From Sternotherus odoratus (taxonomy: Eukaryota; Chordata; Testudines; Kinosternidae): 64,000 nt of DNA. Position 1 is the first letter of the stretch, and each line of letters begins with the position of its first letter. Positions 9,611 to 21,900 of the stretch are shown here, in pieces. The translations under genes were made by a program, and so were the position numbers. Under the pieces are notes generated by a model. It was not told the DNA's origin. It saw only the letters and a program-made list of their open reading frames with translations, and searched no databases. Location of the stretch: positions 11,249,206 to 11,313,205 of the forward strand of contig JAVMKO010000020.1 of the NCBI GenBank assembly GCA_032164245.1. The letters are read 5' to 3'.

Positions 9611-12600
9611 GTAAGGACCAATCTGGGCGTCTCCGCTGGGGCTGGAGGCTGGTTACCGAAGCCTCTAGCTGCTCTTGGCTAGGGACTCCCACGCCCTGCC
9701 TGGGCTTCCTCCATCCTGGACTCAGACAGCGCCTGCCTCTGTGGCCCTAATTCGCCATCTTGCCTTATTGCAAAGCGGGACCGTTTGCAAGGGCTGTCCC
9801 CCCATCCCTGGCGAGGCCCCGCTCCACACTCTCAGCCCCATTAAGAACCCCCTGGATGTTCTGCCCAAACGGTCCCTGGCCCAGTTTCACCCCACGGATC
9901 CTACTGCGACGTGCCCCCTCCCGCATCCCCCCTTCTGCCACCCCTCTGCTTCCCTGCTGACTCAACTGGGCGCAAGCTGCCGCTCACCAGATCTCCCTCC
10001 CTCTTGTAGGAAGCCCTAATCATGCCCGGTGACTCCCGGGAATGAGTCACATCCCTCCACATGAGAGCCCTGGCGTAGGCAGAAGCTGAAGTCGCTGGCT
10101 TTCCTTGTCCCTCGGCTCAAGGCGGATAGGGCCTGAGACTCACAGTACAGAGACAGGGACAGTCTACCCTGGGGAAGGGGGAGGGGAGGGCAGCAGGGAT
10201 TTGTCTTCATGGCACTGATACAGGCAACTTGGCAGGGGCCTGACCGTGACTGGCATAAACATGGGTTGGGCTTTAAAAAAAACCAACGCCACTGTTTTGC
10301 AAATGTAGCAGAAGCTCCCCCGCCCCGACACCGCGCTCCCCGCTGGCTCCTGCGTTGCAGGAGACCCCCGGTTCCTGAGCTCAGTTCTGCTCTACGGTGT
10401 CACAGGACCACCCCCTGTGCTCAGCATCCCTGCTCACATCCGCCTGTTCTGCTAAAGGGGCGCCCCCCCCAGCTCTCCCCCTACCCTGGCTCTGTTCCCT
10501 GCTTCTGTGAAGCATTTTAGGAGCTTTCGTACTTCCTGCCCAGGTCTCGAGATGATCCAGTTGCAAGGATCGGGGAGGCTGGGCTTGGGTTGCAAAGAAC
10601 TCCCCATGAAAGCAGAAGTCTGCACAGCTAGCTTTCACCGGCTTGCAGCGCATATGAGTTCGTGGAAAGGTTCCCCTGGAAATGCTGCAGCCAGGTGAAA
10701 AGGGGAGTTCAAACCCCAGAGCACTGCCTACCATATCCTGTGGGAGCTGAGCTGTCAGGGGAACCTTCACAATGATTTCCCTGTGCACATCCCTACGGAG
10801 ACCCCCAAAGGCACGTCCACACTGCCGTAAAACCCGGCACGGCACTGAGTCTCAGAGCTGGGGTCAGCTGACTTGGACCTGTGGGGCTAAAAGCAGTGGG
10901 CACATTTGGGTTGGGCTGGAGCAGGAACCCCTCTCCTGCAATTTTATAGCTCCAGAGTCTGAGCCCTGCAGCCTGCAGACCTGGGCCAGCTGCAGCCGTG
11001 CTGCAGTCATTTACTGCAGGGCAGACGTACCCGGAGATCCCCGAGCATGAGCCCTGGCATGCAGCAGGTGCACTGTTAGCAGAGATGGGCCCTAACTGGA
11101 CTCCTGGGTCTAACATCCCCCCAGACTTGGGGAAGCTCAGAACCGGGTGCAGGCGTTGGCTCCTGGGCCCAGCCCAGCTTTCAAAGAAAGACACAGGGCC
11201 AGATCACCAGTGGGTGTTATTGGCCTCAGCTCCCTGGGCTTCACTGATTACCACCAGCTGAGCGTCTATTCCCCAGTGAACAGGGAGAGGCGATTGTTTC
11301 CCCAGACCCTTTCTTTGGAAATGCTCCTATGCAGCATGGTTAGAAACCCCAACTTCCCCTTCTCTCGCACTGGTGTAACTATGGAGTTACTCCCGATCGA
11401 CCCCAGTGTGAAGGAGAAGGGAGTCAGGCCCCTGGACCACATTTAGAGACTGGAGAACTCACAGGGTTGTTCACAGAAACGGGCTCTGTCTCCCGTCGGT
11501 CAGCTGACCAACGTAGCCCATGCTGATGGTAACCTAAAGGCATTTCTGTGAGCTGCCTGCCGGCACCAGGGAGCGAGGATCCCAGTCCAGATCCCTGCAT
11601 CGCACAAACAAGCAGGACGGTGGGCACCCTAAAGGGGGGCTGGAGTCCCTCTGCTATTTCCAGGTGGCTCCCTGGGGCAGCCAGCCCTCCAGGACTGTCT
11701 CCAGGAATCAAAGATGAATCTTTAATGAAAGATGATGTCATGTGATGAAACCTGCAGGAATACGTCCAGCCAAAATTGGCAACAGCTTTAGGCCTGGGTG
11801 GGGAAGGTTGCCTGGCCGTGGCGTCAGTTTCATGCTTAGGCAGCAGATTCCATTCACCGGCGTTAGACGTACCCGTGAAATGGAATAGTAACCCTCCCCC
11901 CTCCGTCAGCGCCGCGCGCGCGATCTGTGTGCCAGAGCCTGGCGAACGGGCCGCAAGTGCAGACGGAGCACATCCTCTTAGCAGATAGCCAAGGGAAGGT
12001 TTGCAGCCCTTGCTATTTCTGTATAGCTCGCCGCCCACCCAGCGAAACACCCCCACACCCAACGCTGGGCTAGACAGCGTCCTGGCCTCCCTTCCCCTCC
12101 CAAGGAAGATGGGCGCGGTGTTGTGACACATTAGAGTAGGGCAGGCAGGATACCAGATAACCATCATCCTTGACCTGTGGCGGCTGTAGCCCAAATAGCC
12201 CGCGGTGACGCTGCGGAGATCAGGGCAAGCGGACGGGGAAGTGTTTGGTGCACCGCATAGGCACGTTGCTGATTGCCCTTGTCTCTACTAGAGCCAGGAC
12301 ACGGAAAGCTCAGGTTCCCCTCAGTTAAAGCGAGGGCTTTGATTCAGCTGGCGCACAGCGGGGAGGTAAACGGGGCCCTGTTTCCTTCTGCCTACTTATC
12401 CTCCAGACTCTAAACTTCCATTTTGTAACACAGAGGAAGTCTCCGGCTGGTCTGGTTGTCGAGCTAGCTTCAAAAACGGGACGAGAGTGTCCCTGATGCA
12501 GTGACATCTGCCTGCTTTTGCAGAATCGGAAACATTCTAGGGCCTGATCCAAAGCCCATGGTAGTAATGGCGAGAGTCCATTTCACTTCAGGATCCTTTA

Positions 12601-12858
12601 GACCATGCACTTAGGTATCCACTGGGCCCTCAGTGAGGAAGCTGCCACAAAGACGTCACCTGTAGGGCCAAAATGGTGTCTTGGTAGTGGTTCAGCTGAT
12701 CAACTTGGCAACAGCATTTCTGACAGAGCCATTTCAGGGCATGTACACACAGATATCTGTATAGCCACAATGGTTCTGGTGCTTTCAGGGAAATTGCCTG
12801 TAATTTCGATGCAAGCCTGTGTAGATGCTCTGAGTCTGGGTTAAGAGCATCTCATCTA

Positions 12859-12955
<97 letters not shown>

Positions 12956-15900
12956 ATCCTGCTGCCCATCACTGCAGTATCTGAGCTCCTTCCACATAAA
13001 ATCAAGAGCCCTATGAAGTCTCTAGCAGACTTTGTGGAGTCCTGGCCCTTCCAGTTAACGTAACTTGCACCAGCATAACACGAGGTCTGAATGAAAACCA
13101 GGGCTGGTGTTTCTTGTCCAGCATGTGTGTGTTTAGACCAGCCTCTTGAGGGTGCATCTACACAGCCAGCTGCCACCCACCAAAGAGAGCCCCCAAGCCC
13201 AGGTCAACAGACTCAGACTCGCAGGGCTTGTGCGTCAGTGCTAAAAATAGCTGTGTATGTAGACAGGAGACAGCCCTTTGATGTTGAGGCTTGGGCTGAA
13301 CTTGGGCTCTGTAGCCAACCCCCCTCCCTTGGCTTCAGACCTCTGCAGACTCGACCTGGGTATTTTTAGTGTGATGGTGTGAGCCGCGCAGGCCCACATC
13401 TGTCAGTCAGGGCTGGGAGGCTCACTGCCATGAGGAGTGGAGATGCACCCTGATTCTCAGTGTCTTCGTTAGTTGTCTGGGGTGATCACAGGAGCCAAGT
13501 AAACGTAAACACTTAAAGGAAAATTTTCAGAAGCCTCTAAGGCCCAGAACAGGAGTTAAGTGCCTAAATGCCTTTGAGGATCTGGATCCAAGTGATTTAG
13601 GGGCCCAGACTTGCAGTGGAACTTGGACTCCTAAGGCACTGGTGCTTTTGAAACTTATCCTCGTGGCTCTTTTTAAAACTGCTCTCCAGGGTGGAGACAT
13701 GGACCATGTGTCCTCCCCGCAATAAGAGGCGTGTTTGCTTTGGTAAACCCTGGGGAGAGAAGGCACTGCAGTTTTTACTGTGATGCAGCTAGGTGAGCTT
13801 AAACCCAGGTGTGCTGATAAATGGTTAAACACCACTCATTACATGGAGGTAAAATCTGTGGGTGTCTTGTCTCCCCGCGGGTTTGCATTGAGCTGGCTAT
13901 CAATGCAAACACACCTCGTATTGCAGTGAAAATAGTCCATGGCTCTAGGTCTGGCTTGATGTAAAAACATAGCTGTTTTTTGTGCCATGAAGACGTGGGA
14001 ATAGCTTTAGTTTTCCATGTAAAACAGACCCTCTGCCCCCGGGAGACCATTTACAGCCCAGGCATTGCATCCTTGGGCTAGTGCATGAGAGTCAGGAAGC
14101 GAAACGTCTAGGACCCCAAAGGCAGAGCTGACTAACCACCCCGCATGTTTCTGTTCCTTTTGCTTCCTCTCCCCCGGTCAGAAATGGAGGAAGTTCTGGG
14201 CAATGCTGTACCGGGAGAGTGCCCGCTCCTGCGCCTACCTGGAGCTCTTCGAGGGCTCCGGGCCTCCCACATCCGAGAAGCTCAAGAAGGCGGAGAGTGG
14301 CAAGAAGCTGATCAAGCTGAGTAACTGTGTGCACGTGGCTGAGGCGAACGGGGACACCAGCAGCCCCAAGGAGACTGTCCCCTTCATCCTGGAGACCACG
14401 GACAAGCGCTACCTGCTGGCAGCTGAAAGCGCCGAAGTGGCCAACTGGGTCCACACCCTCTGCGATCTGGCCTTCGCGGTGAGCGTGGCGGCGCGCTGCC
14501 TTCGGTGGTGGGGAGTGATGGGGGCACGTGGAGCGGGCCGTAGGAGTGAGGAGGATGCCAAGGATCTGGAGGGAGGTGTTTAGTGTGGGTGGGTGGGGGG
14601 CTTGGAAAGAGAGGGCCCCAAGGATCTAGGGGACAGGGGGCCTTGGGGAGATCAGGGTCTCCAAGAGCTGGGGTTTCCATGGAAATGGGTGTTGGAGGGT
14701 GCCAGGGAGAATGAATGGCCCAGCTTTGCCCATTAGTACTGAGCTTTGGCCTATGCGGAAGTGTTGCTCAGAGTCCCCTCTCAGGCCAGGTCTGGTGTCC
14801 CCTGGGTCTGTCACAGGGCCTCCAAGAGCGGAAGGAGCCTTGGCAGGTCAACAAAGAGCCCCAGGCACTGGGAGACGAGGTTGCAGGAAGGGGGGCACTC
14901 TCTCCATCAGCTCTGGTACCAGGATCTCAGCACCAGGGGCGGGGTGGAGGAAGACACCACCTGGGCCCAATTCAGCGTGACTGGACCGGGGCTGCCTCAC
15001 ACTCACCCATTGCTCTTCCCTGCGGGTTCCAGAGGAGCCGGGATGAACGGAAGGCATCAGTGGGCAAGGACGGCCGCCGGGTCTCGCTATCCATGGAGGA
15101 GAACTCTCTGTACAGCTCCAGGGCCAAAGGTAGGGTGGGAGCGAGAGACCCGGGCTCTTGTGCGTGCGTGTCCGTGTGCATGCGCGCACGTGTGTTGGAA
15201 GTGCATCTAGTTCGGGTGGAAGGTGTTGGGTCAGCAGGCCCTGGAGAGTGGACCCGTCTGTTCACCTCCATAGAACTCACGGGCTAGGAGATGAGATACC
15301 TAGAGACAGGGACAGAGCCACCATGAACATGCAGGGAAATAGAGGCAACTTTGGGCATGTGCGTGTGAGAGAGACAGAAATCAGATAGACCGATGGTTGA
15401 ATATGCTCGGTGTGGGTATAAGGAGGAATCTGTATGTCCGTAGATCGACAGGCGATGTCTGGCAAAAGCCAGCCAGCCAGCCGGATGAGCGGGGTTGGCA
15501 CAGCAGAGATGAAGCCCCCAGCAGAGCGATTCAAGTGGTTTGCTTTCTTCTTTCTGAGCGGAAGTGAGGAAAGGGGGAGCAGTGGGAGGGTGATGGAGTA
15601 ATAACACCTTGCCCCGAGGGAACCCGAAACCACAGTCAAGTGTGACTCAGCCGGGATCCCAGAAGAGAGACCTCCCGAGAGATCTTGCTGGGGCTGCTGG
15701 GAAATGTAGGATCATGCCTGCTCTTTGCAAAAAGAGACATGCCCTCTCCTTTGCCTGCCAGCTCCGTCCTTACTTTGGGGGACACTCAGACGCACAGGCG
15801 GGAGCTTAACATACAGAGCCCTGGTGCCTTGAGTCAAAGCCCACTGAAGTCAATAGAAAGATTCTCATTGATTTCTATGGGCTTTGAATCAGCCCCTTGA

Positions 15901-18900
15901 AGCCTATTATCTCTTGCCACCCGTCCCAGCTTGGCTGCCACATGCACCTGTGTTCCTTGCCCTCCCCTGCTTACTGCCAGACTCAATTGCATTGCTCCCT
16001 ATTAACTGCTTGGTTCCCAGGCTATTGGCATCCAGACCTGCCCCCCAATGCACACGTCGGTACATTTTGCCTTTCAAACCTACCAGGTCCTATTTCTAAG
16101 TAGAATCCACCACTGCCCAGCTCTCAGGGAGTAACAACTTCCTGCTACTTGAGTAGCTGATCTAACAGGGGCTAGAACCAGCAATCACCTCATTCACGTT
16201 ATCACCAACATTCCTCAGACTTGTAACAAAGCGGCAAATTGACATGATGAGGCTTAATATAACAATGCTCCCCAAGTCTCACTCTGTCATGTGTTTAGTC
16301 TCTGGTGGGGATCCTTGTCCTCTGGGATCTCCTAACCTGTTTCTGCCTCCTTCTTCACCCCCTTCCCTTGGCTTTTGCTTGTTATCCTCTTCACTTGGGG
16401 GAACATGACTTCATTAGACGTCAGGAGTCCGCAGCCAGCCTCTGTGTCCAAGTGCCCTTGAGCGAACCAGGAAGGCCCCTGAAACTGCTGCAGACCCAGC
16501 TGAAGCGCATCAGGGTTGTGTCCGCATTCAAAGCCACATTACAGCCATGTTCAGAGAATCCGTAGCACGGTTCTGAGAACTCAGGATTTACCCAGGCCAG
16601 GGAGACTGTGTCTGAATTGCTGTAGCCGCAATGGTGTTAGCACACATCGTTCTTCCTGATCGCTGCTTCCGAACACAGGCATAGCTAGCACTTCTCAGGT
16701 CATGACCTCAGCATAGTCCCATTGAGTTCCTCTTCTCTGCCAGCTGGAGGTCTGGTCCTACCCAGTCAGAGTGGCTGATGCTCACACCTACTTTGCAGTG
16801 GTGCACCAGATTACATGCAGGGGGGTGAGGGTCCCATCCACTTCGAGCCACGGGCCGCCAGGAGTCTGACAGCAAAGGGAATTTCTCCAGGGCACAAAAT
16901 TGCACTGGTTTAACTAAAGGGGTGTGTGCAAAGCTGAGCCCTGACAGATAGAGGAAATGCAGCTACAGACATCCGGAAGGGGTGATTCCCTGGCCCACCA
17001 CATCAGTCTGACTGGAGTGCTGCACTGTACCCCAGTAGGAAGCGAGGGAGTCTAATGGGGAGCTCAGAGAAGGCCCTTGTCAGTATTCACTTGGCTATTA
17101 TTAGTTGTGTTGCCTTAGTGTCTAGGAGCCCCAGTCACAGACCAAAGTTAAGTGCTAAGTTAAAGATTAAACCCGGAGCCTTAGCCCACGTGCAGCTTAA
17201 GGGATGCTGCTAATTTTGAATCAGAACATGGCTGCAACAACCGCTCAGCCCTGCTCTTTGCAAGAAGTGCAATGGAAAATCAGCTGCACAAATAGCCCTT
17301 GTGCGCTTCCTGCTTTGTGGTTTGGTAGAACTGTGCCTTGCGTTGATAACCGGCCGCCCACAACTGTCCAGAGCACTCAGCACCCTTGTCGGTCTTGCAC
17401 CATTTCCCCTGAGAGCCCCTCAGCCCTGCACTTGGAGGACTGATTGAAGGCACAGAGCCCATGCGCTCCCTCCCATAATGCCACAGAAAGGGGCTATCCA
17501 CCCGCAGCTGGCCTGGGTGATTTGAATGAAGGGAGAGGAGCGAGGGGTGGGGGAATGAGACAGCCAGCAGCCAGGTGGAAAGGGAAATTGTGGCTTTGGC
17601 TATGCCACCGACTTGCAGGGTGACCTTGGATCAGTCACTTCTCTCTGCCTCACTTTCCCCATCTGAGCAATGGGGGTAACGTGACTCTGAGTCAGCGCTG
17701 CACAGAACTCGGGGACCTGTCTGAGGGCAAAGTGTTGGGAATGGGAATGTTTATATAGGAAGAAGGAGCACTGTCTCCCTCTGCCTCCTGACAGAGCTGG
17801 AGTCCACACACACAGCAGGAGTGTCACACACACTTGTCTTAGGCTCAGTTTACCAACCAGCCCCCAGATCGTCAGCGTAGCCACCTCTCCGGGTCAAAGG
17901 CAGTCTGAGCAACGCACCTGGGACCCTTTCAGTGGAAGTGGAAGGGCCCCAGGGGCTGCTGGTGAAGGAGCAGAGACTCCTCCCAGAGCACAGTCCCTGC
18001 CTTACAGGAACCCTTAGGGGGGGCTGGCAAAGGAAAATCACCCCCACTCCAGGGCATTGGCCTTGTCTTGGCTCACAGGCTGAACCCATGAGAACAGGCA
18101 TGCCAGGCACGCTTGCTAACTCACACGCTCATGTGTATGCACACAGTTGCACGTTTGCACACCTTCTCACTTGGAAATATACACCTGGGGACCCTCACAT
18201 GCAAACGCACACACAAACTCACTTGCACGGGCACACTCATGTGCATGCACACATGTGTGAGCAAGCACAGGCACAGTCACACTGTCTTCCTCTCTCTCTC
18301 ACACACACACAAGCCTTTTGTCTGTAGGCTTAAACAGAGAATTGAGAGCAAAGGGCCACATCCATGACTGATGTAAATCCAGGGGCCCAGCGTCTTGATC
18401 CAGCCTGCACCGCTCCCTGGGTCTCATCTCCAGCCTGTGTCTGTCTCAGGCTTCTTCAGATGGCGAGTCACTTTTTTTAAATCCGCCCTCTAAAGGAGAA
18501 CGGGAGAGCCTGTCCCTGCGGTTGGAGGGTGCTGATCTGCTCTGCTGTCAGCGGGTGAGAAGGCCGCACACCCCTCCCTCTCTCAGAGAGAGTCAAGGGG
18601 CACGTTGCGGGGAGTAGATAAGCCACAGGGAGATTGTGCTGGGCTAGAGCATGGCACAAACTGCTGCAGGAGACAGGCCTGCCCTGGGCCAAACTCGGGG
18701 AAGTGAGGTGCTAGGAAAGTGGGAATGGGCTTGCTGCTTTGGCAGGGTGGGGGGAGATCTGCTGCCTGCTGGGTTGCCTTTGCGTGCAGCTGTCAGGACC
18801 GTGCCCTGGCTCCAGAGGGCTGTTTAACATGGAGTTGGGGTGCAAGTCGTGCCCCCAAGGCTGCCAGCATCCGACGTGGCTCTGGGGAGAGGCTGACCTG

Positions 18901-21900
18901 CATTCTCAGTGGGGAGCTGGCCTCGGAATAAGACTCAATTCCATGCCTAGGATTTCCCCTCACAAAGCTCTTTGCAAACCGGTCACCTAAGAACTGCCTG
19001 ACTCCCCTCTGGAATGCTGCTGACTCCAGGGTGGAACCTGGAGGCTGGTAAACAGAGGCCCAGGAACCCTACCCGGCAGCTTAGGACAGGAAGGGAAGAA
19101 GAAGCAGGAGCCAGATGAAACTGCAGGGAACATGTAGGGAGATGGAGGATGTAATTGGCCAAGTGGGAGTTTGGACAGGATCCTGGGTTAGAACATCTCT
19201 GTTCTCGGGGGAAGTGCCATGGGCTCAGGACCGGGGGCAGGGGGTGAACCTCTGAAAGATGGGGACTGGGTCTGCTTCCCCTGGTGGAGTCAATTACACC
19301 TGGGCAAAGTGAGTACCCAACACAAGCTCCGGCGTGAGTGGGGGATTCCAGCTTGGCACCCGCCGTGCCCAGATGTGAACAGTGGCACAAAGCGCCAGGG
19401 GGAGGGGAGAATCAGCCCCCTCCTCTCTAACGGGTCCCACACTCAGGTGATGAGTGTGGTCCAGACAGATTGGACAGCCCCCACTCCAGCCCCGCATCTC
19501 CCTGGGGTAATGGAGTCAGCTGATTCCAAGGGGAGAGCGCCCCCTGCTGAGTTACCTATGTTATTCTCTGTCATCACATGAGGGCACAGGGCACGGACCC
19601 AGAGAGAGCGTCGTTTCCCGGGTCACCCGCACCCCTTATCACAGCACCACGGGCTTTTGGGAGGTCTCCCCTCCACGTGCCTCCGTCGCGTAGCTGATTG
19701 CACAGGGTGAATCCGAGGTGCACTCGGATCAGAGTCTGTCTCCCGCGGTGGCGGCCGGAAGCTCTCGGTGAGCGCAGGGCTGGGCCCGGCCCTGGCAGAT
19801 CCCAGTGCGGTGGCCCTTTCAGGCGGCTGTCATGACGCGCTCCGTGGTCCGCTTCCAGCAGAGCTGGGGGAAACGAGGGCCCCGGTGAGGTCTGGCGGGC
19901 GTTACAGCACCTGCGCTGAGCAGGAGGGGGGACGCAGCGTGGCAGAGGGAGTATTTGCAGCTCTCGGCCCCGCTCGCGGAGCCCTGGCAGGAACAGGAAG
20001 GATGTGGTGGGTTCATCTCGAGGAAAGTTCACCTTGCACTGTGCCAGCTGTGTCACATGGCGGGGCTGGGGGAGGAGGGAGCAGCAGGGGGCACAGAGGG
20101 GGATTTACGTCCGTGGGCGTGCTGCATGGAGGAGATCAGAAATAGCAGGCCCGCTTCTCCGACTGGGGCACCTCCCCTCGCTGAGGCACTGTTGATCTCT
20201 CAACAAAGGGCTCTTGGAAAGCCCTGTACCAACACCCCAGGGTCCTGGGTGCTCCGGGGGATGAGGAATTGGGGCAGCTGATCTCCCACTGAAATGCCAG
20301 TGCTGCCTCCAATCCGCAGCCCAGAGGGATGACTACAAGCAAATTGCGGGGAGCTGATAGGCGAGCTCACCGTAGCGTTCCCCGGGGGCGGCTCAAAGTG
20401 GGGGAAGTGGGTTTGTGTGCGCGAGAGGCTGTCTGCATACACGTGTCTGTCTGTGAGCGACCGCGAGCCTGCGTCTGGGACGGGGAGCACATGCGGGACT
20501 CTGCCTGTGAAGATCTTGCAGGGGAATCCAGGGGCTTTGGGGGTCTCTGCCCCGCCCCCCGGGGAGGGATGTTTCTGGGACATTTCTGCTGTGGATCCCA
20601 AGGGAAACACATTTGCTCTTTAGGAGTGTTTTGAGGAGCCCCAGGGATGAGCCAGAGGCAGAGAAATTGGCCCCCAAAACCCACATCCGTTGGAGGGCAG
20701 CTGTGGAAGCACCTCCCTAGTACCCATCAGCCCCCAAGAAGGCTGGAGGTTCCCTGGTCTTTAGCCTCTCACTTGCCCCCCATCCCCTGTGGGATACGCC
20801 ACCTACCATGCCCCACGGCATCATCCCCAGCCTAACCATTGCCTGACGGTGCCACTGATCCACGTGGACTTGGGTTGTTCTGGTTCCCTCTCATCAGGCT
20901 GAGAGCCTATGGCATGTCCTACCCGGCACGGATTGTGTGGGACACACCTGTCCCGGTGGTACCTGAACTCCCCCCATCCCTGCGTTGCTACATTAGCAGA
21001 TGACAGGACCGCCTGGGTCCGCAGGCTCCCAGCGTGCGGGAGAGCCGGGGAGCGCACGTATTCATGCAAAATTCACGTGTGGCGGGGCCGGGATCTGCAG
21101 CGGGGCTGGCGGGATCACCTCTGGCTCATCTTCCTTTGCAGCCGGGGCCACGAAGGAGTTCCAAGTGACAGCGAGGGCCACGGAGGCCACCGAACGCTGC
21201 CGCCTCTGGGGCAGTTTCCTCCTCCGAGCGGAGGACGAGGCCCTGGAGCTTCAGGATCTGCAGACGGGGGCCGTGCTCTATACCTGGCCTTATAAGTTCC
21301 TGCGGCGATTTGGCCGGGATAAGGTAAGGGCAGAGCCAGAGGAGGGAACAGCTCCACATCGGGTCAGGAAGCTAAGCAGGAGCATCCTCCTGTCACAATG
21401 GCTGGGCCGGAGTAGCTGTCAGCTGGCACTCCCCTGCCATTTGCTGCGGCCCCTTCCCACAGCCAGCGCTTCTGCCCTGCTCGCTAGAGCCTCACTGACG
21501 GGGAGCTGGAAGCTCCCCCCGCAGCCCGCACCCTGCTAAAACGGGGGTAGTTTGTGAGCTTCTCCAAGAGAACACAGGGGCACTGTGCTGCTGGGGGAGG
21601 CAGGGACTGGAGTAGCGGTGAGGTCCCCCTTGCACAAGCCAGAGTTCCTGCAGGGAGACTGAGCCCCGTTTTGTCTCAGGGCATCCTTGAGCCTCTGGAA
21701 AAGGTCACATCAAGGCAGGCAAGGAGAGCTTTCTTGGGATACAGACACATCAGATAGCTGGGTGAGAAAATGATCCATGGGGCACAGATACTAACTACCA
21801 TGTGGGGAGTAGGTATAATGGCCCTCAGTATGAGTCATCAGCTGGGTTTGATCCTAGAGCCTTCTGATCCCTAGCACAGGCCTTTCACACTTGAGATCAA

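Larger units (their letters stand above)
9611..14181 (+). other. DOK2: DOK2 intron 1 (4,571 bp)
   Basis: It runs from GTAAGG to CCCCGGTCAG. It contains a foldback DNA element (10805-11036), a perfect ATCT microsatellite (12859-12954), a second foldback element (13150-13268) and an interspersed repeat near 13500-13640. The longest open frame inside (minus strand, 11424-12194) resembles nothing known and is judged spurious. Confidence 0.85.
15130..21141 (+). other. DOK2: DOK2 intron 3 (6,012 bp)
   Basis: From GTAGGG to CTTTGCAG, this is the longest intron of the gene. It holds an alternating purine-pyrimidine stretch near 15160-15195, a MIR-like relic (17590-17720), a CA/TG-rich tract (18110-18315) and a GC- and CpG-richer block at about 19580-20050. 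No nested gene is recognised. Confidence 0.85.

Noticed and set aside
11424..12194. 256-codon minus-strand frame in DOK2 intron 1
   Set aside because: No recognisable domain, low-complexity-free but unrelated to any family I know, and it lies within an intron on the opposite strand.
15033..15036. Alternative acceptor AG at 15033-15034 for DOK2 exon 3
   Set aside because: It shifts the frame and meets a TGA within four codons.
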